Shown here: positions 16,468 to 24,492 of the stretch, one piece after another | Position numbering within the stretch: position 1 is the first letter of the stretch | How the letters are laid out: every line of letters starts with the position of its first letter | Assembly: GCA_900543145.1 (NCBI GenBank) | Contig: UQPZ01000001.1 | Span: 248,001 to 312,000, forward strand | DNA from: an uncultured Ruminococcus sp. | Lineage (GTDB): Bacteria > Bacillota > Clostridia > Oscillospirales > Ruminococcaceae | Reading direction: 5' to 3' | DNA: 64,000 bases | Notes under the pieces: generated by a model | What the model saw: the letters and a program-made list of their open reading frames with translations, nothing else | Databases searched by the model: none | Told to the model about the DNA's origin: nothing | Translations under genes and position numbers: made by a program

Positions 16468-17000
16468 TGCAGCGACGCCTCCAGCTGTTCAGCCTTGGAT
16501 TTAGAATACAGTACTTCAACAAGCCTTAAAGCAAAAGGCAAAGCCGCTCCTGCACCCTTAGCTGTAATATACAAGCCGTCAGCTGCAACAAGCTGAGAAG
16601 TGAGTCTAGCTTCACCAAGCTGATTTTCAAAGCCGGGAAAACATGTTGCATATCTGTCATTCAGCAGTCCTTTGTGTCCGAGTATCTTAGGCGCCGCACA
16701 TATCGCAGCTATAAATTTCCCGGAATCTGAGCAATAATCTAGCGCTGCCTGAACCTCAGGACAATTTTCAAGGTTATCTGCACCCGGCATACCTCCGGGA
16801 AGAACTATCATCTGAAGCTCTTTGCTGAGTGTAATTTCTTTCACCGTAATATCGGCTGTTATTTTAATACCGTGGGAGCCTGTGATTTCTCTTGAACCTA
16901 CCCCTACAGTTTTAACCTCGGCGCCTGCCCGCCTTAAAACATCTATCGGTGTAATGGCTTCTATTTCTTCAAAGCCGTCTGCTAAAAAAACATATATCAT
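16458..17000 (-). CDS. DJ-1/PfpI family protein
   Basis: This 180-residue class I glutamine-amidotransferase-like protein is of the DJ-1/ThiJ type. The reactive cysteine is in AAICAAPKIL (nucleophile elbow, about residue 100). The conserved early Glu is in GFEEIEAITPIDVLRRAG. The segment LPGGMPGADNL and the late KGAGAALPFAL are also typical. Activities in the family include deglycase or chaperone-like functions and oxidative stress response. The exact substrate cannot be read from the sequence. Confidence 0.88.
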   Translation of the reverse strand: MIYVFLADGFEEIEAITPIDVLRRAGAEVKTVGVGSREITGSHGIKITADITVKEITLSKELQMIVLPGGMPGADNLENCPEVQAALDYCSDSGKFIAAICAAPKILGHKGLLNDRYATCFPGFENQLGEARLTSQLVAADGLYITAKGAGAALPFALRLVEVLYSKSKAEQLEASLQCR

Positions 17001-17026
17001 AATTTAACACTTCCCTTCAAAGAAAT

Positions 17027-17932
17027 TTATTTAAAAGTAACCGTATACTTTTCATGCAGGAATACAGGATGATACGAAAGCTTTGATCTCCTAAGACCTT
17101 CTATTCCCAGATCCTCTTCCCTGTTTATATACGTTAGATCTTTTGCATATTCTGCTGCAAATTCCGTACAGATAGTGGGGTAAGCTCCCTGAACTTCACT
17201 CAATGCCTTTTCTATATGGACTACAAATGTATCTGAATTTAATCGTTCGCCTATAGTAAATCCTACAATTCTGCCTTGAGATCTGAGAATGCCTCCGTTA
17301 AGCCCCAGATACTCAAAATTGCTGAAAAACGTATGGATAGCATACTGTTCAACAACAGCGGAATAATCGTCATAGCTGTCACTGCTGTTATAAAACTCGG
17401 CGGCAAAGGCAGTGCATTCATCAAAATTATCCTCAGTGAGCGGCTCAAAACTCCATTCATTGTCCTTGAAACGTTTTATATGGTTTCTTTTTCCGTGATA
17501 TTTCTTGCCCCTGAGTTCGATCAGATCCTGAGAATTGTATATATAATCAAAGCTGTCACGGTTTGCATCAACGTTTATTCTGCCCTTATAATATTCAGTC
17601 ATCCATTTTAAATTTTCACTATTGACAGAGCTTATTTTCAAAGAATGACCCTGAAATAGAGTGAACTTTTCTAATTCGCCGAATAGATTTATATATTTTT
17701 CAATACCTGTACTGTCGCATTTTACACCTGAGGGAAACGTGATGACAGGATTCTCTCTGTCAAAAGAACAGCTTATATAGAAATCTCCGTAAGAGTCTAT
17801 AAGTGTATTGTTTAGCCGCCTCCATGCAAGATTATTTGCAAATGAATACTCGCATCCTCTGAAATCAGATATTTCAAGGCAGCTGTTGATCCAATCACGG
17901 TCAGATAATTGTATTTCTCTGAAGTTAAACAT
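17027..17932 (-). CDS. DUF2156 protein, GNAT-like fold
   Basis: This 301-residue protein resembles the DUF2156/LPG-synthetase C-terminal domain, the tRNA-dependent aminoacyltransferase fold of MprF and FemX relatives. Typical segments are CEYSFANNLAWR near the N-terminus, KKYHGKRNHIKRF in the middle, and DTFVVHIEKALSEVQGAYP plus YINREEDLGIEGLRRSKLSY at the end. It has no membrane domain, unlike MprF. Soluble members are common in Clostridia but their substrates are unknown. It lies between tmk and the DJ-1 gene with short gaps, so it is probably co-transcribed from the thyX promoter. Confidence 0.82.
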   Translation of the reverse strand: MFNFREIQLSDRDWINSCLEISDFRGCEYSFANNLAWRRLNNTLIDSYGDFYISCSFDRENPVITFPSGVKCDSTGIEKYINLFGELEKFTLFQGHSLKISSVNSENLKWMTEYYKGRINVDANRDSFDYIYNSQDLIELRGKKYHGKRNHIKRFKDNEWSFEPLTEDNFDECTAFAAEFYNSSDSYDDYSAVVEQYAIHTFFSNFEYLGLNGGILRSQGRIVGFTIGERLNSDTFVVHIEKALSEVQGAYPTICTEFAAEYAKDLTYINREEDLGIEGLRRSKLSYHPVFLHEKYTVTFK

Positions 17933-17948
17933 AAAATTTCACTTTTCT

Positions 17949-18617
17949 TTATATTGATTTTATAAGTTCCAGTATTTTTTCCGTTATCTTGTTGACAGCT
18001 ATAGGTTTATTTTCTTCGCTGCATTTAATAATTTTCCACCCAAGCCTGTCCGCAGAATAAAGCGCCGCTTCCCTGCATTTTTTTAAAAATAAGATATTTG
18101 ATTCGTGAATATCTTTTTTGCTTTCATCACCGCTGTATCTTTCGGTCATCAGTTTCTGTGAAACCTCTATTGGCATATCAAGAAAGATGACCAGATCCGG
18201 TTTAGGAAGCTGCAGCTTATTGTATTCATATTCACACAGCCATTCAATATATCCGTCCCATTGATCAGGAGCAAGCTTCACCATCTGATAAATACAGTTG
18301 GAAGTTGTATATCTGGCTGCTAAAATGCAGGATCCGTTCAGATATTCCTCCTCCCAGAACTTTTTATAGCTTGCATATCTGTCAACAGCGTAAAAGCTTG
18401 AGGCGGCATAAGCGTTGACGCTCTGTGCGTCGCTGCCGAATTCGCCGTTCAGATACATTTTTACCAAAGCTGACGACGGCTGTTCATAATCAGGAAAGCT
18501 GATTGGTTTTATTTTAACACCTTTAGCCTGTAAATATTCTTTTATCAAATTAAACTGTGTGGTTTTACCGCTTCCGTCAAGACCCTCCAATACTATAAGA
18601 CGCTTGTTATTCTGCAT
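17949..18617 (-). CDS. tmk: Thymidylate kinase
   Basis: This 222-residue kinase phosphorylates dTMP to dTDP. The P-loop is LEGLDGSGKTTQ. A DRY-like motif is VDRYASYKKF, and the later arginine region AARYTTSNCIYQM positions substrate. LVIFLDMPIEVS holds the third family motif. It starts 11 bases inside the end of thyX, an overlap that pairs dTMP synthesis with its next step. The C-terminal half is divergent from Bacillus Tmk but is of the dNK/TMPK fold. Confidence 0.9.
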   Translation of the reverse strand: MQNNKRLIVLEGLDGSGKTTQFNLIKEYLQAKGVKIKPISFPDYEQPSSALVKMYLNGEFGSDAQSVNAYAASSFYAVDRYASYKKFWEEEYLNGSCILAARYTTSNCIYQMVKLAPDQWDGYIEWLCEYEYNKLQLPKPDLVIFLDMPIEVSQKLMTERYSGDESKKDIHESNILFLKKCREAALYSADRLGWKIIKCSEENKPIAVNKITEKILELIKSI

Positions 18618-19380
18618 TTTTAAGCTCCTTATAATACTTCTGAACCTCGGTTATTTTTCCGCAGGTCATCTTACCCTCACAGCATTTTCCGTCTCTCACG
18701 CAGGCAGGACCGGCATTTTTGAATAGTGTCGGTGCGACCTGACAGCATAATCTGAGCATTTCAGCAGCAACGTTTCTTATTTCCCATTGAGCTCTGTTGC
18801 AGCACCTTTGCTTAAAGAAGTTGTAAAGACTTCTCGCATTCATGGTAACAATCATTTTGGTATTTGCCGCATTCGGTAGAACAAATCTTGCGTCCTCAAT
18901 AGCTTTTTTCTGGGCTTTATGCTTTGCGGTTTTCTCATCGTACCCTTCATTGATAAATACTTCATAATGCTTTTTCTTAAGTATTTCAGCAAGCTTGTTA
19001 TAGCTGTCTATCGCACAATTCATCTGCTCATTGAAGATTTCAAGAGCTGTTTCATCTGAACTGATTTCAGGAGGAGTTACAAACTGAAAATCAGTTACCT
19101 CAACATACCTTTGGCTTTGTACAGAAAATGAAGCGATCCTGTGTCTGGTAATTTCAGCAAGAAAGGAACGTGATACACCTTCGATTCCAAAGGTAAACGT
19201 TATATGCTCTATTGGACTTTCGTGGCCGACCGACGAAAGCATATCTATAAAGCTATGTATCTTCTCTTCTGTAAGTCCGTCCATCAATGTATCTATATCG
19301 CTGTTGGCATAGCAAAGCTTTGCTGCAGTTGCGATAATTTTTTCCGGTTCAGGAGTATGAGTTATTAAAGTAACCTTCAT
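18607..19380 (-). CDS. thyX: FAD-dependent thymidylate synthase ThyX
   Basis: This 257-residue flavin-dependent enzyme makes dTMP from dUMP with methylene-THF. The ThyX motif is RHRIASFSVQSQRY (R-H-R-x2-S-x5-SxRY type). The substrate-binding NARSLYNFFKQRCCNRAQWEIR segment follows, and the C-terminus is Cys-rich (CVRDGKCC, MTCGK). It has its own consensus-like promoter, and tmk overlaps its end. The GGAGG ribosome site sits about 12 bases before the ATG. Confidence 0.95.
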   Translation of the reverse strand: MKVTLITHTPEPEKIIATAAKLCYANSDIDTLMDGLTEEKIHSFIDMLSSVGHESPIEHITFTFGIEGVSRSFLAEITRHRIASFSVQSQRYVEVTDFQFVTPPEISSDETALEIFNEQMNCAIDSYNKLAEILKKKHYEVFINEGYDEKTAKHKAQKKAIEDARFVLPNAANTKMIVTMNARSLYNFFKQRCCNRAQWEIRNVAAEMLRLCCQVAPTLFKNAGPACVRDGKCCEGKMTCGKITEVQKYYKELKNAE

Positions 19381-19430
19381 TTTTCACAAGCCTCCGTTTT
19401 ATAATAATGTCTAAGCAGTATATTTATTAT

Positions 19431-19459
19431 ATTATATCATTTTTCTTCTGATTAGTCAA
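19431..19459 (-). promoter_or_regulatory. Vegetative promoter for the thyX-tmk operon
   Basis: On the minus strand TTGACT, 17 bases, then TATAAT. The -10 lies about 50 bases before the thyX start. It separates this operon from the upstream yunB gene. Confidence 0.8.
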
Positions 19460-19498
19460 TAAAAACAGCGGTTCTTTTCTAGGTTTAAATTTAATTAT

Positions 19499-20143
19499 TC
19501 ACTCAGACTTTTTCTGATTATCCAAATATACATTCGGAATTTCTCCTACAATAACTGTTTCGGAAACAAGAAATTCATCAGATATTTTTATGTCGGTGGA
19601 ATGAAGCGGCAATATAGCCGAAATTTCTACAGTAACAAGTACCGATATTCTGTGTTTGGTCTGATTTATTCCTTCGGATATGAATTCACTGTGTATTTCT
19701 GTATCAACTGCACCTACCTGATGAAGCTTAAGACTTATTTCAGGTCCTCTGCCGCTGAAAAAGGTAATTCCGGACAAGGTGCCAAGCGGTAGTGACAGCT
19801 TTTTGTTTTCAATTTCCGAAAGCGCTTCGTTGACAGACTGTCTGACATTTTTCTGCAGCTCGTTTACTGCTGTGGTATCAGTTTCAATTGAAACGATATT
19901 TCCGTCAGCATCCCGTTTTATATCAATGTAACTCCTGTTATCAGCGGTTTCCTTTTCAAGCTGATCTTCAACAGCAGATGTAACTATATCGGTGGCTGTA
20001 TTTCTTCCTTTGTACTCGCATATCTCTGCCATATGACGGCTTACCTGTCTGTGAAAAGCAAACGCAGCTGATGCCAACAAAATTATAACGGCCAGAATAA
20101 AATAGGATAATTTAAACGTTCGTGAAGTGCTGTACCTGCTCAA
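19499..20143 (-). CDS. yunB: Sporulation protein YunB
   Basis: This 214-residue YunB-family protein belongs to the sigma-E regulon in Bacillus and is involved in spore formation; its mechanism is unknown. It has one N-terminal membrane segment (about residues 11-29) and an outer domain with the family features LPLGTLSGITFFSGRGPEI and FISEGINQTKHRI. The start is TTG with AGGAGG about 8 bases before it; no ATG fits. It stands alone between the transketolase genes and thyX. I found no convincing sigma-E promoter upstream. Confidence 0.88.
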   Translation of the reverse strand: MSRYSTSRTFKLSYFILAVIILLASAAFAFHRQVSRHMAEICEYKGRNTATDIVTSAVEDQLEKETADNRSYIDIKRDADGNIVSIETDTTAVNELQKNVRQSVNEALSEIENKKLSLPLGTLSGITFFSGRGPEISLKLHQVGAVDTEIHSEFISEGINQTKHRISVLVTVEISAILPLHSTDIKISDEFLVSETVIVGEIPNVYLDNQKKSE

Positions 20144-20341
20144 AAAAATCGCCTCCTCTTGCTTATAATATACAAAAGGAAGCGATTTTGTTAACGTATA
20201 GATAAAAAAGCAATAAAAGCGCCGAGGAAACCTGATTTTTATTGTACCTGTGTGTATAGCGCTATTTTGATATAAAAAATCAGTATTTTAAAAGAATTTC
20301 ATAGTTCAATTTTGTTGTTACTAAAAAATCAAATACTGTTT
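20144..20341. other. 198-base intergenic region between yunB and tktC
   Basis: No gene or convincing terminator was seen. It holds a 10-bp palindrome ATAGCGCTAT (20256-20265) and T/A runs. It should contain the yunB promoter and the end of the transketolase transcript, but neither could be defined by eye. Confidence 0.4.
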
Positions 20342-21289
20342 TTATTTGGCTTCTACAGCTAATTTTGCAGTTTTGGCGATGTTGTCAGCACAAAGTCCGA
20401 AAGCCTTTAAAAGCTCGGCTGCAGGGCCGGAATATCCGAATTCGTCATTAACACCGATTTTTACAACTTTAGTCGGAAGCTCTGAACTTAGTACATCGCA
20501 TACGGCAGACCCAAGTCCGCCGATAACACTGTGTTCTTCGGCAGTTACAACAAGACCTGTTTTCTTTGCAGACTCAACAATAATTTCTGAATCTATCGGC
20601 TTGATGGTATGAATATTGATTATTTCAGCGCTTATCCCCTGGGCTTCAAGAATATCGGCGGCTTCAAGAGCCTGAGAAACCATAAGCCCTGTTGCAATTA
20701 TTGAAACATCTTTTCCGTCACGAAGCCTAATGCCCTTTCCAAGCTCAAATTTATAAGAGTTTTTATCATTAAATATAGGAGCGGCAAGACGTCCGAATCT
20801 CATATATACAGGTCCGTTATGAAGGATTGCCGCTTCAACGGCCGCTTTAGCTTCAACATCGTCTGCGGGATTTATTATCGTCATACCAGGTATTGTTCTC
20901 ATAAGCGCAATATCCTCATTACACTGATGAGTAGCTCCGTCCTCTCCGACAGATATGCCGGCATGTGTAGCTCCGATCTTTACGTTAAGGTGAGGATATC
21001 CGATTGAGTTCCTTACGATTTCAAAAGCTCTACCAGCGGCAAACATAGCAAAGGTCGAGGCAAACGGAATTTTGCCTGTAACGGCAAGTCCTGCGGCAAC
21101 TCCCATCATATTTGCCTCTGCAATACCGCAGTCAAAAAATCTGTCAGGAAACTTCTTTTTGAAAATTCCGGTTTTTGTTGCAGCTGCCAGATCTGCGTCG
21201 AGAACAAAGAGGTTTTCGTATTTATCCCCAAGCTCTGCAAGAGCCTCGCCATAGCTTTCTCTTGTAGCTTTCTTTATAATATCTGCCAT
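20342..21289 (-). CDS. Transketolase, C-terminal subunit
   Basis: This 315-residue pyrimidine-binding plus C-terminal half of transketolase is encoded as a separate gene. Together with the following entry it forms the full thiamine-dependent enzyme of the non-oxidative pentose phosphate pathway. Recognisable are DADLAAATKTG, FFDCGIAEANMMGVAAGLA with the catalytic Glu, and the C-terminal VVTAEEHSVIGGLGSAV. It begins 5 bases after the N-terminal half. Split transketolases are common in Clostridia. Confidence 0.93.
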   Translation of the reverse strand: MADIIKKATRESYGEALAELGDKYENLFVLDADLAAATKTGIFKKKFPDRFFDCGIAEANMMGVAAGLAVTGKIPFASTFAMFAAGRAFEIVRNSIGYPHLNVKIGATHAGISVGEDGATHQCNEDIALMRTIPGMTIINPADDVEAKAAVEAAILHNGPVYMRFGRLAAPIFNDKNSYKFELGKGIRLRDGKDVSIIATGLMVSQALEAADILEAQGISAEIINIHTIKPIDSEIIVESAKKTGLVVTAEEHSVIGGLGSAVCDVLSSELPTKVVKIGVNDEFGYSGPAAELLKAFGLCADNIAKTAKLAVEAK

Positions 21290-21294
21290 AATTA

Positions 21295-22134
21295 TCAGCC
21301 CTCCAATTCTTTCAGTACTGCCGTAAGCTCGTTTACAGCCTGCTCATATTGTTCAGCATTAGGAGCTGCGCCGTGCCAGGATACGTTGTTTTCCATAAAT
21401 GAAACTCCCTTGCCCTTAACGCTGGTCTGAATAATAGCGACCGGCTGTCCGGCAATCTTTTCTGCTTCGTTGAAAGCCCTTTCAATATCATCAAAATCAT
21501 GAGCGTTCATTTTTATTGTATGCCAGCCGAAAGCTTCAAACTTTTCAGCGATTGGATAAGGTGACATAACGTCCTGTATTTTTCCGTCTATCTGAAGTCC
21601 ATTGTTGTCTATTACAGCGACAAGATTATCAAGATTATAGTGAGCGGCAAACATTGCTGCTTCCCAGACCTGACCTTCTTCTATCTCTCCGTCTCCAAGA
21701 ATAGTATAGACTTTATATGTGTTTCCTGATATTTTTCCTGAAAGCGCCATTCCGCACGCAGCAGAAATTCCCTGTCCCAGGGAACCTGACGACATATCTA
21801 CACCGGGAATATGTATACATGGGTGACCCTGAAGCAGCGCTCCGATATGGCGTAGATTTTTCAGTTCCGACCTGTCAAAAAAGCCTTTTAGCGCAAGAAC
21901 TGAATAAAGTGCTGGAGCAGTGTGTCCTTTTGAAAGCACAAGTCTATCGCGTTCAGGCTCGTCAGGCATATCGGGATAAATATTCATTTTTGCAAAATAC
22001 AGATAAGTAAGTACATCTGCAATTGACAATGACCCGCCTGGGTGACCCGATTTAGCATTGAATACGCCTTCTAAAATTCCAAGACGAACTTTACAGGCAT
22101 TAATTTCAAGCTGTTTTTTAATAGTAGCGTCCAT
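21295..22134 (-). CDS. Transketolase, N-terminal (TPP-binding) subunit
   Basis: About 279 residues. It carries the thiamine-diphosphate site: SGHPGGSLSIAD at the N-terminus, LSKGHTAPALY, and GDGEIEEGQVWEAAMFAAHYNLDNL with the GDG-N cofactor motif. I place the start at 22134, 8 bases after GGAGG. A TTG five codons earlier overlaps the ribosome site itself and is rejected. It is co-transcribed with the C-terminal half and preceded closely by a HAD-family gene. Confidence 0.94.
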   Translation of the reverse strand: MDATIKKQLEINACKVRLGILEGVFNAKSGHPGGSLSIADVLTYLYFAKMNIYPDMPDEPERDRLVLSKGHTAPALYSVLALKGFFDRSELKNLRHIGALLQGHPCIHIPGVDMSSGSLGQGISAACGMALSGKISGNTYKVYTILGDGEIEEGQVWEAAMFAAHYNLDNLVAVIDNNGLQIDGKIQDVMSPYPIAEKFEAFGWHTIKMNAHDFDDIERAFNEAEKIAGQPVAIIQTSVKGKGVSFMENNVSWHGAAPNAEQYEQAVNELTAVLKELEG

Positions 22135-22155
22135 AAAATAAACCTCCAAATTATA

Positions 22156-22971
22156 TTATTTTAACTGAGTAGATATGTAATCAATGACTTCTGCAACAGC
22201 GTCCTCTTCGCAGGAAACGTCAAGAACTATATCAGCGGCGGCTTTTACGTCCTTTGAAGAATTTGACGGACATATTCCTACATCTGCATACTTTATCATT
22301 TCAATATCATTATTGAAATCTCCCACAGCTACAAAGGTATAGTCCTCCATTCCGCATATTTTTCTCATATGCTCAAGAGCGGAGCCTTTTGAAATATTTT
22401 GAGGAAGCATTTCATAATACTGAGGTGCGGAAATTACAAAATCCACATCATCAAAATCGTTCTTTTCAGTATAGTCAACAAGATTCCCCAATTTATCGGG
22501 AACATTTGTAAACAATACCTTATACCAGTTGTCGGGAATTTTATCTATTTCACATAGGATAGGATCCACCTTGCAAATTTCGCAATGCTTGCGTTCCATA
22601 TCAGAGTTCTGCGGAACATACACCCCTTCAAGCAGCAAAACTTCACAGCCTATATCGGGATTATCTTTCAATATTTTGCGTGTAAAGTCACGAGCCTTTC
22701 CAGGAAGATAAACATCATATATCTGTTTTTTCCTCTGAATATCGTAAACCATACCGCCGTTGCACATAATTATGGGACAATTTACAGTAAAATCATTGAA
22801 ATACTGCTTTGAAGCCTGAAGTGATCTGCCTGTAGCAATTGAAAATTTTCCTCCGGCTTTTTGAAAATGCTCCACTGCCTGTAAATTCTTAATACTTGGT
22901 CTTTTGCTGGCAGGAAGAAATGTTCCGTCCATATCAGTTATCAGAAGTACCTTTTTTATATCCTCAAACAT
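22156..22971 (-). CDS. Cof-type HAD hydrolase
   Basis: This 271-residue HAD-superfamily phosphatase is of the Cof/YcsE type with a C2 cap. Motif I is LITDMDGTF (nucleophile Asp), motif II is SIATGRS, and motif IV is VAVGDFNNDIEMIKYADVGI. Members dephosphorylate sugar phosphates, flavin intermediates or PLP. The substrate cannot be told from sequence. Placement in front of the transketolase genes suggests, but does not show, a sugar phosphate. Confidence 0.88.
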   Translation of the reverse strand: MFEDIKKVLLITDMDGTFLPASKRPSIKNLQAVEHFQKAGGKFSIATGRSLQASKQYFNDFTVNCPIIMCNGGMVYDIQRKKQIYDVYLPGKARDFTRKILKDNPDIGCEVLLLEGVYVPQNSDMERKHCEICKVDPILCEIDKIPDNWYKVLFTNVPDKLGNLVDYTEKNDFDDVDFVISAPQYYEMLPQNISKGSALEHMRKICGMEDYTFVAVGDFNNDIEMIKYADVGICPSNSSKDVKAAADIVLDVSCEEDAVAEVIDYISTQLK

Positions 22972-22987
22972 AAAGATAAACCCTCTC

Positions 22988-23896
22988 TTATGCTTTTAAT
23001 TTTCTTATTGTATTAACAAAGTAATCAGGAAGTACGCTGTCAAATTCCATATACTTTTTTGTTGATGGATGAATAAAACCAATCTTTTTTGCGTGTAAGC
23101 ACTGTCCGTCCAGGCCCTTAAACGATTTTCCGTATACTGAATCGCCGAGAACCGGATGACCTGAATAAGCAGAATGAACTCTTATCTGATGAGTTCTACC
23201 GGTTTCAAGCCGAAATTTCAGCATAGAATACTGACTGAACTCTTCGATTACTTCATAATGAGTAATTGCGCATTTGGAATTATGGTCAGTAACGCACATT
23301 TTCTTTCGGTCATACTTGCTTCTTCCGATAGGTGCGTCTATCGTTCCTGTTTTTTCTTTAAATCTTCCGCAGTTTATCGCCTGATACTCTCTTGTAAAGC
23401 TGTGAGCCTTTATTTGTTCGGCAAGAAAATTATGCGAAAAATCATTCTTCGCAACGATAAGCAGTCCGCTTGTAAGCTTATCTATCCGATGTACTATGCC
23501 CGGTCTGATAACTCCGTTTATACCAGATAAACTATCTCCGCAGTGGTAAAGCAACGCATTTACCAATGTCCCGTCAGGATTTCCGGCAGCGGGATGAACT
23601 ACCATTCCTTTCGGCTTATTTACAACCAGCAAATCACTGTCCTCATAAACAATATCAAGTGGAATATTCTGCGGTTTTGCCTCTAATGTTTCAGGTTCAG
23701 GAATATTAATTATTACCAAGTCCGAATTTTTCAGCTTGTAATTTTTATTTACAGGACTGTTGTTAACAAAAACATTTCCGTTTTCTATAAGCTTCTGCAA
23801 AGCTGATCTTGTTAGGTCAATATTCTGACTGCAAAGCCATTTGTCAATTCTGATACCTTCATTCTCGGGACAGATCTGAAGTTCAATCCTGTTCAT
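22988..23896 (-). CDS. RluA-family 23S rRNA pseudouridine synthase (RluD-like)
   Basis: This 302-residue enzyme has an N-terminal S4 RNA-binding domain (IDKWLCSQNIDLTRSALQKLI, about 16-36, then KNYKLKNSDLV) and a catalytic domain with the active-site Asp in HRIDKLTSGLLIVAKND. LETGRTHQIRVH is also diagnostic. It overlaps lspA by 14 bases, the order lspA-rluD found across Firmicutes (ylyB in Bacillus). It probably modifies helix 69 of 23S rRNA, by family analogy. Confidence 0.92.
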   Translation of the reverse strand: MNRIELQICPENEGIRIDKWLCSQNIDLTRSALQKLIENGNVFVNNSPVNKNYKLKNSDLVIINIPEPETLEAKPQNIPLDIVYEDSDLLVVNKPKGMVVHPAAGNPDGTLVNALLYHCGDSLSGINGVIRPGIVHRIDKLTSGLLIVAKNDFSHNFLAEQIKAHSFTREYQAINCGRFKEKTGTIDAPIGRSKYDRKKMCVTDHNSKCAITHYEVIEEFSQYSMLKFRLETGRTHQIRVHSAYSGHPVLGDSVYGKSFKGLDGQCLHAKKIGFIHPSTKKYMEFDSVLPDYFVNTIRKLKA

Positions 23897-24404
23897 TATT
23901 ATCAGCCTTATCCTCCGCAGATTCAGCGGATATTGATTTTTTAATTTTACCTTCTATGAAAATTATATAGACGCAGAATAAAACTGCTCCGATAACAACA
24001 CATATATCAGCAAAATTAAAAATTGGGAAATCAACAGGTTCAAACAAGATATAATCCACAACCTCTTTTATTCTTACTCTGTCAATTAAATTCCCTATTC
24101 CTCCAGCAATAATAAGTGATAATGAAATAAGCTGTAATTTGCTTTCTCTGCGTTTTTTATACATATAGACAAGTGCGGCAGCTACAACGACCGCCGGAAG
24201 CCCAATAAGAAACCATGTCTTACCTGACATCATACTCCACGCAGCTCCGTCGTTGGTTATATGAGTTAAGCTGAAAATATCATGAGACCCAATTTTAATG
24301 ACCTTTATAATTTCGCCTACCTCAATGTTTTTTACCACAGCAAATTTAATCAATTGATCTATTACGGTCAATGTCGAAATGATAACAAGTGAAAGAATAA
24401 ACAT
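23883..24404 (-). CDS. lspA: Lipoprotein signal peptidase (signal peptidase II)
   Basis: This 173-residue aspartyl protease with four membrane segments cleaves signal peptides of lipoproteins. The catalytic aspartates are in GNLIDRV and PIFNFADICV. The NDGAAWSM motif stands in for the usual N-x-GAAFS box. It has a basic C-terminal tail. A hairpin lies between the end of ileS and this gene, so it may be transcribed partly from ileS read-through. Confidence 0.94.
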   Translation of the reverse strand: MFILSLVIISTLTVIDQLIKFAVVKNIEVGEIIKVIKIGSHDIFSLTHITNDGAAWSMMSGKTWFLIGLPAVVVAAALVYMYKKRRESKLQLISLSLIIAGGIGNLIDRVRIKEVVDYILFEPVDFPIFNFADICVVIGAVLFCVYIIFIEGKIKKSISAESAEDKADNNEQD

Positions 24405-24455
24405 TTGTCCCCGTTTCCCCGCATCAAAAGCGGTGAGTAATTTTATAAAATGCCC

Positions 24456-24481
24456 AAAAGGCTCTGCGTTTACAGAGCCTT
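24456..24481 (-). terminator. Hairpin terminator between ileS and lspA
   Basis: A perfect 9-bp stem AAGGCTCTG/CAGAGCCTT has a 6-base loop. On the minus strand it is followed by only a short T run (TTGGGCATTTT). It may terminate partially. Confidence 0.65.
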
Positions 24482-24492
24482 ATAAGCAAAAA

